From Eubacterium sp. (GTDB lineage Bacteria > Bacillota > Clostridia > Lachnospirales > Lachnospiraceae), in NCBI GenBank assembly GCA_024681515.1, contig JAILAR010000068.1, positions 1-39,161 of the forward strand: a DNA stretch of 39,161 bases, given 5' to 3'. The notes beneath the pieces were generated by a model, which was given only the letters and a program-made list of their open reading frames with translations, was not told where the DNA came from and did not search any database. Numbering within the stretch: the stretch's first letter is position 1; every line of letters starts with the position of its first letter. Of the stretch, positions 1-7,018 are shown piece by piece. The position numbers and the translations under genes were made by a program.

Positions 1-279
1 CCGGAACTGACCTGGGAGGATGTGGGAAATCTGGGACCGCATGAAGCGACGTTTCTGAAGCTGGACTGCAGTCTGGCCCGCAGGACCTTTGGCTGGAAGC
101 CGGTCTGGAACATCGACCGGGCATTGGAGGAGACGGTGGCCTGGACCAGGGTATATGCTGCCGGCGGAAATGTAGAAGAGGAAATGAATCGTGAGATCGA
201 GGCATTTCTTTCCGATGGAGTCACAGGAGGCACAGACGGACCAAGGCAGGCAAGGGCGGTTGCAGCGGCAAGTGTATAA
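1..279 (+). CDS. rfbG: CDP-glucose 4,6-dehydratase, C-terminal fragment
   Basis: Partial gene running in from the left edge; only the last 92 codons are present and the frame is open from base 1. The segment HEATFLKLDCSLARRTFGWK followed by an ALEETVAWTRVY helix matches the end of CDP-glucose 4,6-dehydratase, an extended short-chain dehydrogenase that converts CDP-D-glucose to CDP-4-keto-6-deoxyglucose using bound NAD. The catalytic Tyr-Lys and Rossmann motifs lie outside the window. The next gene, RfbH, acts on exactly this product, which supports the call. It belongs to a CDP-3,6-dideoxyhexose pathway for surface polysaccharide. The final 20 residues are low complexity and not conserved in the family as far as I know. 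Confidence 0.8.
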   Translation, partial: PELTWEDVGNLGPHEATFLKLDCSLARRTFGWKPVWNIDRALEETVAWTRVYAAGGNVEEEMNREIEAFLSDGVTGGTDGPRQARAVAAASV

Positions 280-296
280 AAACGAAAAGGTTGTGT

Positions 297-1637
297 ATGG
301 AACAGAACGAGAGAGAAGAAAAACTCAGAGCCGAGATCAAGGCACTGGTGGCAAAGTATTATAACGAAGTGAAGAAACCGCAGCAGGAGAAGGCGTATCA
401 GCCGGGTGACCGGATCGCGTACGCTTCCCGTGTGTTTGACGAGAAGGAAATGCTGTCGCTGACGGATGCCATGCTGGATTTCTGGCTTACCACCGGACGG
501 TTTGCCGAGCAGATGGAGAAGGAATTTGCAGAGTGGATCGGTGTTCGCTATGTGCATCTGGTAAACAGCGGCTCCTCGGCGAATCTTCTGGCCTTTATGG
601 CACTGACCTCTCCGCTTTTGGGAGATCGTCAGATCCGCCGCGGAGATGAAGTGATCACCGTGGCCTGCGGTTTTCCGACAACCGTAAGCCCGATCCTGCA
701 ATACGGAGCCGTACCGGTATTCGTGGACGTAACCATTCCGCAGTACAATATCGATGTGACAAAGCTGGAGGGTGCACTATCAAGCCGGACAAAAGCGGTG
801 ATGATCGCGCATACGCTTGGGAATCCCTTCTGTATCCGGGAGGTAAAGGCATTCTGCGAAAAACATAACCTGTGGCTGATCGAGGATAACTGTGATGCGC
901 TGGGTTCGAAGGTGACCATTGACGGAGTAACAAAATACACCGGTACCTGGGGAGATATCGGAACTTCTTCCTTCTATCCGCCGCACCATATGACCATGGG
1001 AGAAGGCGGAGCGGTGTACACCGATGATCCGCTCCTTTCCAGAATCCTGCTTTCCATGCGGGACTGGGGCAGAGACTGTGTCTGTCCGTCAGGTCGGGAC
1101 AACCTCTGCGGACATCGCTTTGACGGGCAGTTCGGGGAGCTGCCGCAGGGCTACGATCACAAATACGTGTACAGTCATTTCGGCTATAATCTGAAAGTGA
1201 CGGACATGCAGGCTGCCATCGGGGTGGAGCAGTTGCATAAGTTCCCGGAGTTCATCCGGAGAAGAAGGGAAAACTGGCAGTATCTGAGGGACAGACTGGA
1301 ACCGCTTTCGGACAGGTACATCCTTCCGGAGCCGGAACCGGACAGTATTCCGTCCTGGTTCGGATTTCTGATCACCGTGCGGCCGGAGTCCGGGCGTACC
1401 AGGAATCAGGTGACACGGTATCTGGAGGACCATAATATTCAGACGAGGCTTCTCTTCAGCGGAAATCTGACACTGCATCCCTGCTTTGATCAGATCCGCG
1501 GGACAGATGCATATCGTGTGGCAGGACCGCTGGATGTGACGGAACGCATCATGGAGAATTCGTTCTGGATCGGTGTGTATCCGGGAATGACGAATGAAAA
1601 GCTGGATGCGATGGTGAAGGCACTGGGAGAGGTATAA
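297..1637 (+). CDS. rfbH: CDP-6-deoxy-4-keto-glucose 3-dehydrase (E1, RfbH)
   Basis: 446 aa, PMP-dependent [2Fe-2S] enzyme that removes the C3 hydroxyl of CDP-4-keto-6-deoxyglucose on the way to 3,6-dideoxyhexoses. The aspartate-aminotransferase fold is evident from SGSSANLLAF (91-100) and EDNCDALGS (196-204). The lysine that normally holds PLP is replaced by histidine in the PPHHMTMGEGG segment (H230), the hallmark of E1 enzymes. Cluster ligands appear as C261-x-C263-x7-C271, with C199 a probable fourth. ATG at 297 is chosen over the TTG at 291 because an AAAAGG site sits six bases before it, while the TTG directly abuts that site. The gene lies 17 bp after the dehydratase, so they are probably cotranscribed. 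No E3 reductase or later rfb gene is in view. Confidence 0.9.
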   Translation: MEQNEREEKLRAEIKALVAKYYNEVKKPQQEKAYQPGDRIAYASRVFDEKEMLSLTDAMLDFWLTTGRFAEQMEKEFAEWIGVRYVHLVNSGSSANLLAFMALTSPLLGDRQIRRGDEVITVACGFPTTVSPILQYGAVPVFVDVTIPQYNIDVTKLEGALSSRTKAVMIAHTLGNPFCIREVKAFCEKHNLWLIEDNCDALGSKVTIDGVTKYTGTWGDIGTSSFYPPHHMTMGEGGAVYTDDPLLSRILLSMRDWGRDCVCPSGRDNLCGHRFDGQFGELPQGYDHKYVYSHFGYNLKVTDMQAAIGVEQLHKFPEFIRRRRENWQYLRDRLEPLSDRYILPEPEPDSIPSWFGFLITVRPESGRTRNQVTRYLEDHNIQTRLLFSGNLTLHPCFDQIRGTDAYRVAGPLDVTERIMENSFWIGVYPGMTNEKLDAMVKALGEV

Positions 1638-1717
1638 ACGGACTGCAACAAAAATGCAGTTATGATGGAGTGGTGATGAATTATAATACAGCTTCGGGGC
1701 TGTGAAATGAGGGGATT

Positions 1718-3583
1718 ATGAGAAAAAGTGTTGCCATGGCATTCTTGGCAATGAATGTCATGATGTTCGGCCTGACGGGGATGGCGAGCGCAGAGGAGAT
1801 TAAGTCCGGATGGAAGCAGTCCGGACCGGTCTGGGAGTATTATGATGAATCCGGGAATCCGGTCACCGGGTGGGCTGAGATTCGCGGCAAATGGTACTAT
1901 TTTGATAATAACGGTGCCATGCAGACAGGCTGGATCGCCAGCGGGAGCCGCTGGTTCTATCTCGGCGAAGACGGTGCCATGTGTAAGGGATGGAAGGAAC
2001 TGGAAGGAAAATGGTACTATTTCCAGGCTGACGGTGCAATGAAAAAAGGATGGCTCTATAACGGGAAGAATTATTATTTCTTTGCCACGAACGGCGTTTT
2101 GCAGACCGGCTGGAAGAAGGTCGGAAGCAAGTGGTATCATTTCAATGACTCCGGAAGAATGGAAACGGGCTGGAAGGAGATCGGCGGAGCGTGGTATTAC
2201 TTTGCAGGCAGCGGGGCCATGCTGAGAGGCTGGATCAATGACGGAAACAGCTATTATTTTCTCGGTGATGACGGCGCTATGCAGACGGGCTGGACCCGGG
2301 TCGGGAGCAAACGGTACTATCTCGATGCAAAAGGAAGGATGCAGACCGGTTGGAAGAAGATCGACGGGAACTACTACTATTTTTCATCGGACGGCAGTCA
2401 GAAGATTGGGTTTCAGGAGATCGACGGGAAGGCGTATTACCTGAATGACAGGGGAGTGCTTCAGACGGGATGGTTTGTGACTGGCGGGTATCGCTATCAT
2501 ACGGATGCAAACAGTGTTATTCAGACCGGCTGGCAGACTGTCGACGGAAAGAAATACTACTTTGAGTCTGACGGACGGATGGTGACGGGAGAGCAGACCA
2601 TAGACGGTGTCAGCCACAGCTTCAGTGCAAGCGGTGTCTGGATCCAGCCGGAAGAGATCCGGGAGGGCTGGGTAAATTATGATCCGGCACCGGGGCTGGA
2701 ATTTGCCAAGACGCATACGCAGCATGATATCGATCTCGGACTTCCTCGTGATAAGTGCGAGTTTGGCTGGGAATGCGCGGAGTTCCTGTCCAACTGTATC
2801 GGCAAGGGCGGCATGAAAGAGTATGATGCGCATGCCACGGCTCTGCATAATAAGCTTGCAGCTAACCCGCAGATCCAGGAGATCGTGATCAAGCTGGACA
2901 ATGGGTACATTAAGCTGGAAAATGTTCCCGAGGGGTGTGAGATCGCAGCAGGAGATCCGATCCTGCTGTATTGCCCGAATGAAACGGACGGAAAGCCCTT
3001 TGTCCACTCCCTGTTCTTCGTGGGATGGACCGAGGACGGATACGCGAAGATCTACTGCCACAATAACCGGAACAACGGCGGCGTGAACCGCTGGCCTGCG
3101 TGCTATGCCTGCCACGGACGGCTGACAGAAGCACATGTCATGCATATCCGGGGAAATTCCCCGAAGAAGAACGGAACCTATCCGGCAAATTCCTGGATGA
3201 CCATCAAAGGAAAAACCTGGCATATCAACGGCAGCGGCATCAAAGATGTGGGCTGGACTCAGATCGACGGATCCTGGTATTACTTCAATGATGACGGGGA
3301 GCTGGTGACGGGAACGGAAACGGACGGACAGTATAACGGATGGAAGGATATTGACAGTAACCGTTATTATCTGATGGAAGACGGAAAAATGCTAGAGGGC
3401 TGGCACTGCATCGGTGGTAACTGGTATTTCCTGTCCAGGGCAGGACTCAGGACCGGATGGCTCCGGAGCGACGGATCCTGGTATTATCTTGACGATAACG
3501 GCGTGATGGTGGCTGATGCAACCAGAAAGATCGACGGCAAGGTATATGAGTTTGCAAAGAACGGTGCATGTAAAAACCCGTGA
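1718..3583 (+). CDS. secreted cell-wall-binding repeat protein with internal papain-like amidase module
   Basis: 621 aa. A signal peptide (1-25, ending MASA) is followed by about 14 tandem 20-residue units of the form GW-x5-WYYF-x3-Gxmxt (27-315), typical of choline/glucan-binding wall repeats. A different module sits at about 318-475: it has WECAEFLSNC with candidate nucleophile C353, GDPILLYC, and VHSLFFVG with candidate H430. This order resembles the Amidase_6/CHAP group of NlpC/P60-like peptidases. Five or six more repeats follow (480-621). The layout suggests a wall-anchored peptidoglycan or peptide hydrolase, but the substrate is unknown and the third catalytic residue is not certain. 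A GAGGGG site is 3 bases before ATG. It lies 80 bp after rfbH and need not share its transcript. Confidence 0.8.
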   Translation: MRKSVAMAFLAMNVMMFGLTGMASAEEIKSGWKQSGPVWEYYDESGNPVTGWAEIRGKWYYFDNNGAMQTGWIASGSRWFYLGEDGAMCKGWKELEGKWYYFQADGAMKKGWLYNGKNYYFFATNGVLQTGWKKVGSKWYHFNDSGRMETGWKEIGGAWYYFAGSGAMLRGWINDGNSYYFLGDDGAMQTGWTRVGSKRYYLDAKGRMQTGWKKIDGNYYYFSSDGSQKIGFQEIDGKAYYLNDRGVLQTGWFVTGGYRYHTDANSVIQTGWQTVDGKKYYFESDGRMVTGEQTIDGVSHSFSASGVWIQPEEIREGWVNYDPAPGLEFAKTHTQHDIDLGLPRDKCEFGWECAEFLSNCIGKGGMKEYDAHATALHNKLAANPQIQEIVIKLDNGYIKLENVPEGCEIAAGDPILLYCPNETDGKPFVHSLFFVGWTEDGYAKIYCHNNRNNGGVNRWPACYACHGRLTEAHVMHIRGNSPKKNGTYPANSWMTIKGKTWHINGSGIKDVGWTQIDGSWYYFNDDGELVTGTETDGQYNGWKDIDSNRYYLMEDGKMLEGWHCIGGNWYFLSRAGLRTGWLRSDGSWYYLDDNGVMVADATRKIDGKVYEFAKNGACKNP

Positions 3584-3608
3584 GAATCCGTAGATCAGAA
3601 AAAAACAG

Positions 3609-3637
3609 TTGACAATTATAATGCAAAAGAGTATTAT
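3609..3637 (+). promoter_or_regulatory. sigma-A-type promoter in the 3584-4043 gap
   Basis: TTGACA (3609-3614), a 17-base spacer and TATTAT (3632-3637), so a start near 3644 is expected. A second TATAAT lies inside the spacer at 3617-3622. No coding region follows for 400 bases; the first thing downstream is the inverted-repeat block at 3722-3852. Confidence 0.55.
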
Positions 3638-3721
3638 ACAATTTGAATCTAATGATGGTTTGGAGAAAGATCATATGTTAGATCAAAAGAGTTAACAATT
3701 CCATTCATTTATATTTCTTAT

Positions 3722-3852
3722 AAAAGAAGGAATCAGAGGTAAGTATTGTATCGATGCACTTAGGGTATACTATGCCCTTCGGGCAGCAAAGTACAGAGAT
3801 GTACAAATTCGTACAAATCTGTATATGCAATGCACATCTGGTTCCTTCTTTT
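3722..3852 (+). ncRNA. candidate structured RNA (no known family)
   Basis: An outer 16-bp arm at 3722-3737 (AAAAGAAGGAATCAGA) pairs with 3837-3852 (TCTGGTTCCTTCTTTT) with a single G-U. Inside are a TGCCC-TTC-GGGCA hairpin (3772-3784) and a 13-bp hairpin with a 2x2 internal loop (3792-3804 with 3811-3823). The 3' arm ends in TTCTTTTT, as a terminator would. A good promoter lies about 80 bases upstream. I do not recognise a known riboswitch or sRNA. It could equally be a non-coding mobile repeat, because the outer arms also look like terminal inverted repeats. Confidence 0.4.
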
Positions 3853-3865
3853 TGCGTGTTGTATT

Positions 3866-3980
3866 TGGCACGGTGTTCTTTGACAACTAAATACCGCCTC
3901 CCCGGATGGGCGGTAACCATCCGGTTCGGGTAAGCAGTCGCGACGACCTGCCGCTTTCGGCAGCGAGCGTGCCAAGAACA
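3866..3980 (+). promoter_or_regulatory. structured leader with competing helices upstream of the 4044 gene
   Basis: TTGGCACG (3866 on) can pair with CGTGCCAA near 3968. The adjacent TGTTCTT can instead pair with AAGAAC just after it, and these two helices cannot nest. ACCGCC pairs with GGCGGT and the overlapping CCGGAT pairs with ATCCGG, again alternatives. CTGCCG-CTTT-CGGCAG (about 3948-3963) is a clean hairpin. Mutually exclusive helices ahead of a gene are what a switch would show, but no known aptamer was recognised. Confidence 0.3.
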
Positions 3981-4043
3981 GGGGATCCAGGGCGGAGGTA
4001 ACAAGTAACCAATATAAGAATAAAATGAATGGAGACATTGCTT

Positions 4044-4589
4044 ATGAATACGAAAGAATTTAAGAATCCCATGACCAAGTATTTCCAGTATGAATATGCA
4101 CTTTACATGATGGTGTCAGATTTCTTCCACAAGGTGCACTGTGATTCTCTGGTGTTGAAGACACTGGAACTGTACTACAAGGAGCTGGTAAGTGAGAACC
4201 GGGAAACAGGCCACGTTTCCTACGAGCGCCAGTACAGGATGGAAGACAGGATCCTGGAGCTGATCGACAGGGATATCGCCGGTAAGGTGGTGTTCCCGGG
4301 CATGGAGATCTGTGATGCGGAGCTGACGATCCGTAATGAGGAAAGTGGCCTGCACTCCTTCTTCTACAGCGACGGAGTCTATGGATTCGGCGTCGGCCTG
4401 AAGCTGGGGTCGAAGATCGGGATGGACGGAGAGGAGAGGATCTTCCTGAAGGGTCTCTGGTTCCACAACCTTTCCCCGTCGGTAGTGAAGTGTGACGTAG
4501 CCGACGGTAAAAAAGTGCTTGAAAATTCTGATAAGATGGTCTACAATAACTCCAAGTGTGCAAAAGCAGAGATGGAGACTGCGTCCTGA
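4044..4589 (+). CDS. hypothetical cytosolic protein, 181 aa
   Basis: I do not recognise this family. The protein starts MNTKEFKNPM and has an aromatic, probably helical first half (YFQYEYALYMMVSDFFHKVH) and a beta-rich second half rich in glycine and phenylalanine (FFYSDGVYGFGVGLKLG). It has no signal peptide, no membrane segment and no obvious catalytic motif. ATG at 4044 is preferred to the ATG at 4029, because GGAGA at 4031-4035 gives normal spacing only to 4044. Its last 24 codons also contain a promoter (4519-4547) and the 5' arm of the aspS T-box (from 4574), so the final residues may be dictated by RNA rather than by protein function. It lies downstream of a long structured gap. Confidence 0.6.
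   Translation: MNTKEFKNPMTKYFQYEYALYMMVSDFFHKVHCDSLVLKTLELYYKELVSENRETGHVSYERQYRMEDRILELIDRDIAGKVVFPGMEICDAELTIRNEESGLHSFFYSDGVYGFGVGLKLGSKIGMDGEERIFLKGLWFHNLSPSVVKCDVADGKKVLENSDKMVYNNSKCAKAEMETAS
4519..4547 (+). promoter_or_regulatory. promoter of the aspS-gatCAB operon, inside the upstream gene
   Basis: TTGAAA (4519-4524), 17 bases, TACAAT (4542-4547), giving a start near 4554, about 15-20 bases before the first T-box helix. It lies within the 3' part of the 4044-4589 reading frame. No other good promoter was seen between 4550 and 4891. Confidence 0.5.
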
Positions 4590-4835
4590 CGTGCTGACAG
4601 GGAGCCGGCGGCCGAGACTGAGAGCTGCGGTAAGATACAAGGGACAAGCGGAACACTCCGGAGCTGACTGCCTGAAGGGATCGAAGTTCGATCGGGGGAG
4701 TAGGGCGGTCCGTCAACGGCACGTTACGCCGAAAGAGAGCGGACTTTATTTAAGGTCCGAATTCGGGTGGTACCACGGTTATAAATCGTCCCGAGGCATG
4801 TAGTTTTTATGGAACACAGCCTCGGGACGTTTTGT
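4571..4835 (+). promoter_or_regulatory. T-box riboswitch of aspS-gatCAB, specifier AAC (overlapping GAA)
   Basis: The conserved T-box GGGTGGTACCACGG is at 4765-4778, followed by a terminator with 11-bp arms CGTCCCGAGGC (4787-4797) and GCCTCGGGACG (4819-4829) and a TTTT tail. The Stem I apex carries ACAGGGAGCC. The base helix is GGAG (4574-4577) with CTCC (4656-4659). In the pheS leader of this window, the codon TTC is followed by A and then the 3' arm CACC. The same position here is AAC (4652-4654), an Asn codon, with GAA (Glu) one base earlier at 4651-4653. Uncharged tRNA should stabilise the antiterminator. The acceptor-pairing bases TGGT need a G-U pair if the tRNA ends GCCA. Confidence 0.9.
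4787..4833 (+). terminator. intrinsic terminator of the aspS T-box
   Basis: 11-bp perfect stem CGTCCCGAGGC / GCCTCGGGACG with a 21-base loop, then TTTT. Its 5' arm begins nine bases after the T-box sequence and so competes with the antiterminator. Confidence 0.85.
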
Positions 4836-4890
4836 ATTTCCGGGGTGTACGGTTTGGTGTATCAGATTGTCAGAGAAAGAGGAAGAAAGT

Positions 4891-6627
4891 ATGTACAGAG
4901 ACAAAACCATCGACAAAATGTCAGAAGCAGATGTTGGAACAAATGTCCGCCTGGCGGGCTGGGTTGAGAATATCCGTGATCACGGCGGCGTATCCTTTAT
5001 AGACCTTCGGGATATGTACGGTGTGATGCAGGTGGTCCTTCGGGATACGGCGCTGCTGGAGGGGATCACCCGTGAGCAGGCCATTTCCGTAGAAGGTCTT
5101 GTGGAGCATCGGGACGAGGAGACTTACAACCCGAAGATCCCCACGGGAACTATCGAGCTGGAGGCGCACTCCATCGATATCCTGGGTAAGGTGTATACCC
5201 AGCTTCCCTTCGAGATCATGACCTCCAAGGAAGTTCGTGAAGAGGTTCGTCTCAAGTACCGTTATCTGGATCTTCGGAACCAAAAGGTGAAGGACAACAT
5301 CCTGTTCCGTTCCAAGGTCATCAGCTTCCTTCGGAAGAAGATGGAGGAAATGGGCTTCGTGGAGATCCAGACACCGATCCTCTGCGCATCCTCACCTGAG
5401 GGCGCCCGGGACTATATCGTTCCGTCCCGCCGTTACAAGGGTAAGTTCTATGCGCTTCCCCAGGCTCCGCAGCAGTACAAGCAGCTGCTGATGGTGTCCG
5501 GCTTTGACAAGTATTTCCAGATCGCTCCCTGCTTCCGTGATGAGGATGCGAGAGCGGACCGTTCTCCGGGAGAGTTCTATCAGCTGGACTTTGAGATGAG
5601 CTTTGCAACCCAGGAGGACGTATTCAAGGTAGGAGAGGAAGTGCTTTCCGCAACCTTCAAGGAGTTTGCACCGGAGGGTTATACCGTGACCGAGGCACCC
5701 TACCCCGTGATCAGCTACAAGCAGGCGATGCTGGAGTTCGGCAGTGACAAGCCGGATCTTCGGAACCCCCTGCGGATCATAGATCTTTCTGATTTCTTCC
5801 AGAAATGTACATTCAAGCCTTTCCACGGCAAGACGGTGCGGGCCATCAATGTACCGCGGAAGCTGTCCAAGGGCCAGCATGAGAAGATGCTGAAATTTGC
5901 GCAGGATATCGGTATGGGCGGCCTGGGTTATCTGGAGGTTCTGGAAGACGGAAGCTATAAGGGACCCATCGACAAGTTCATTCCGGATGACATGAAGGAA
6001 GAACTGAAAACCCTGGCAAAGCTGAACGTCGGAGATACCATTTTCTTTATCGCAGATAAGGAGCAGAAGGCAAATCTCTTCGCAGGACAGATCCGGAACG
6101 AACTGGGTGCCCGTCTGGACATGATCGAGAAGAATGCATACCGGTTCTGCTATATCAACGATTTCCCCATGTATGAGTACGATGAGGAGATCAAGGGGCC
6201 TGCATTTACCCATAATCCGTTCTCCATGCCCCAGGGCGGTCTGCAGGCGTTAAATGAGAAGGATCCGCTGGATATCCTGGCTTATCAGTACGACATCGTC
6301 TGCAACGGCGTGGAGCTCTCCTCCGGTGCCGTGCGGAATCACGATATGGAGATCATGGAGAAGGCCTTCGAGATCGCAGGCTATTCCAAGGAGGTTCTTG
6401 AGCAGAAGTTCGGAGCGCTGTACAGTGCATTCCAGTTTGGTGCACCTCCGCATGCCGGCATGGCACCGGGCGTGGACCGTATGATCATGCTGCTGCGCAA
6501 CGAGGAGAACATCCGTGAAGTTATCGCATTCCCCATGAGCGGAACCGGACAGGATCTGATGTGCGGTGCGCCGGGTGAAGTGACGGAGATGCAGCTGAGA
6601 GAGACACACATTAAGGTAAGAGATTAA
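4891..6627 (+). CDS. aspS: aspartyl-tRNA synthetase, probably non-discriminating
   Basis: 578 aa class II synthetase that charges tRNA-Asp and, when non-discriminating, also tRNA-Asn. The N-terminal OB-fold anticodon domain is seen in RLAGWVENIRDHGGVSFIDL. Motif 2 reads FRDEDARADRSPGEFYQLD and motif 3 reads GMAPGVDRMIMLL near the end. The bacterial GAD insert lies between them, and the length is normal for bacterial AspRS. ATG at 4891 follows AGAGGAAG; the frame extends upstream to a TTG at 4867 that lacks a ribosome site. It heads aspS-gatC-gatA-gatB. Both the Asn-type specifier in the leader and the linked amidotransferase imply that Asp-tRNA(Asn) made here feeds GatCAB; the dual specificity itself is inference. 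Confidence 0.95.
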   Translation: MYRDKTIDKMSEADVGTNVRLAGWVENIRDHGGVSFIDLRDMYGVMQVVLRDTALLEGITREQAISVEGLVEHRDEETYNPKIPTGTIELEAHSIDILGKVYTQLPFEIMTSKEVREEVRLKYRYLDLRNQKVKDNILFRSKVISFLRKKMEEMGFVEIQTPILCASSPEGARDYIVPSRRYKGKFYALPQAPQQYKQLLMVSGFDKYFQIAPCFRDEDARADRSPGEFYQLDFEMSFATQEDVFKVGEEVLSATFKEFAPEGYTVTEAPYPVISYKQAMLEFGSDKPDLRNPLRIIDLSDFFQKCTFKPFHGKTVRAINVPRKLSKGQHEKMLKFAQDIGMGGLGYLEVLEDGSYKGPIDKFIPDDMKEELKTLAKLNVGDTIFFIADKEQKANLFAGQIRNELGARLDMIEKNAYRFCYINDFPMYEYDEEIKGPAFTHNPFSMPQGGLQALNEKDPLDILAYQYDIVCNGVELSSGAVRNHDMEIMEKAFEIAGYSKEVLEQKFGALYSAFQFGAPPHAGMAPGVDRMIMLLRNEENIREVIAFPMSGTGQDLMCGAPGEVTEMQLRETHIKVRD

Positions 6628-6670
6628 TTACAGGAAATGAGTGAAGGATCTTGAAAGAAGGAGAAGCAGG

Positions 6671-6955
6671 ATGCAGATCACAGACGAAACCATCGAATAT
6701 GTTGGCATTCTTGCGAAGCTGGAGCTTTCTCCTGAGGAGAAGGAGCGTGCGAAGCAGGACATGTCAGAAATGCTGGACTACGTCGGAAAGCTGAATGAGC
6801 TGGACGTATCCGGCGTAGAACCCATGAGCCACACATTTCCCGTATCCAATGTGATGCGTGAGGATGTGGTGACCAACGGGGATGAACGGGAGAAGATCCT
6901 GGCAAATGCACCGGAGAAGACCGAGGAAGCATTTATCGTACCGAATACATTTTAG
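6671..6955 (+). CDS. gatC: Asp/Glu-tRNA amidotransferase subunit C
   Basis: 94 aa, the small belt subunit that wraps GatA and stabilises the GatCAB complex. It opens MQITDETIEYVGILAKLELS and has the family pattern LDYVGKLNELDVSGVEPMSH, ending in EEAFIVPNTF. AAGAAGGAG sits eight bases before the ATG; upstream in-frame codons at 6641 lack such a site. It lies 43 bp after aspS and 63 bp before gatA. The gap before gatA contains a small hairpin repeat that is shared with the region ahead of the SulP gene. Confidence 0.95.
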   Translation: MQITDETIEYVGILAKLELSPEEKERAKQDMSEMLDYVGKLNELDVSGVEPMSHTFPVSNVMREDVVTNGDEREKILANAPEKTEEAFIVPNTF

Positions 6956-6962
6956 ATTCCGC

Positions 6963-6998
6963 TTTGCCTTCAGGCAAAACGAGAATCGTACGCACCCA
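6963..6998 (+). repeat. short hairpin repeat, copy 1 (gatC-gatA gap)
   Basis: TTTGCC-TTCA-GGCAAA hairpin followed by GAGAATCGTACGCACCCA (6981-6998). Nearly the same module, with the stem bases changed in a compensating way, is found at 27996-28032. Confidence 0.4.
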
Positions 6999-7018
6999 CA
7001 AACGCAAGGAGTAAATAC

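Noticed and set aside
1642-1703. Possible promoter (TATAAT at 1682) and small hairpins between rfbH and the repeat protein
   Set aside because: No acceptable -35 box at 16-18 bases, and the hairpins are five or six pairs without T runs.
3985-4015. GGTAACAAGTAACC, resembling the 3' end of 16S rRNA
   Set aside because: The match is about a dozen bases with no other rRNA sequence nearby; treated as chance.
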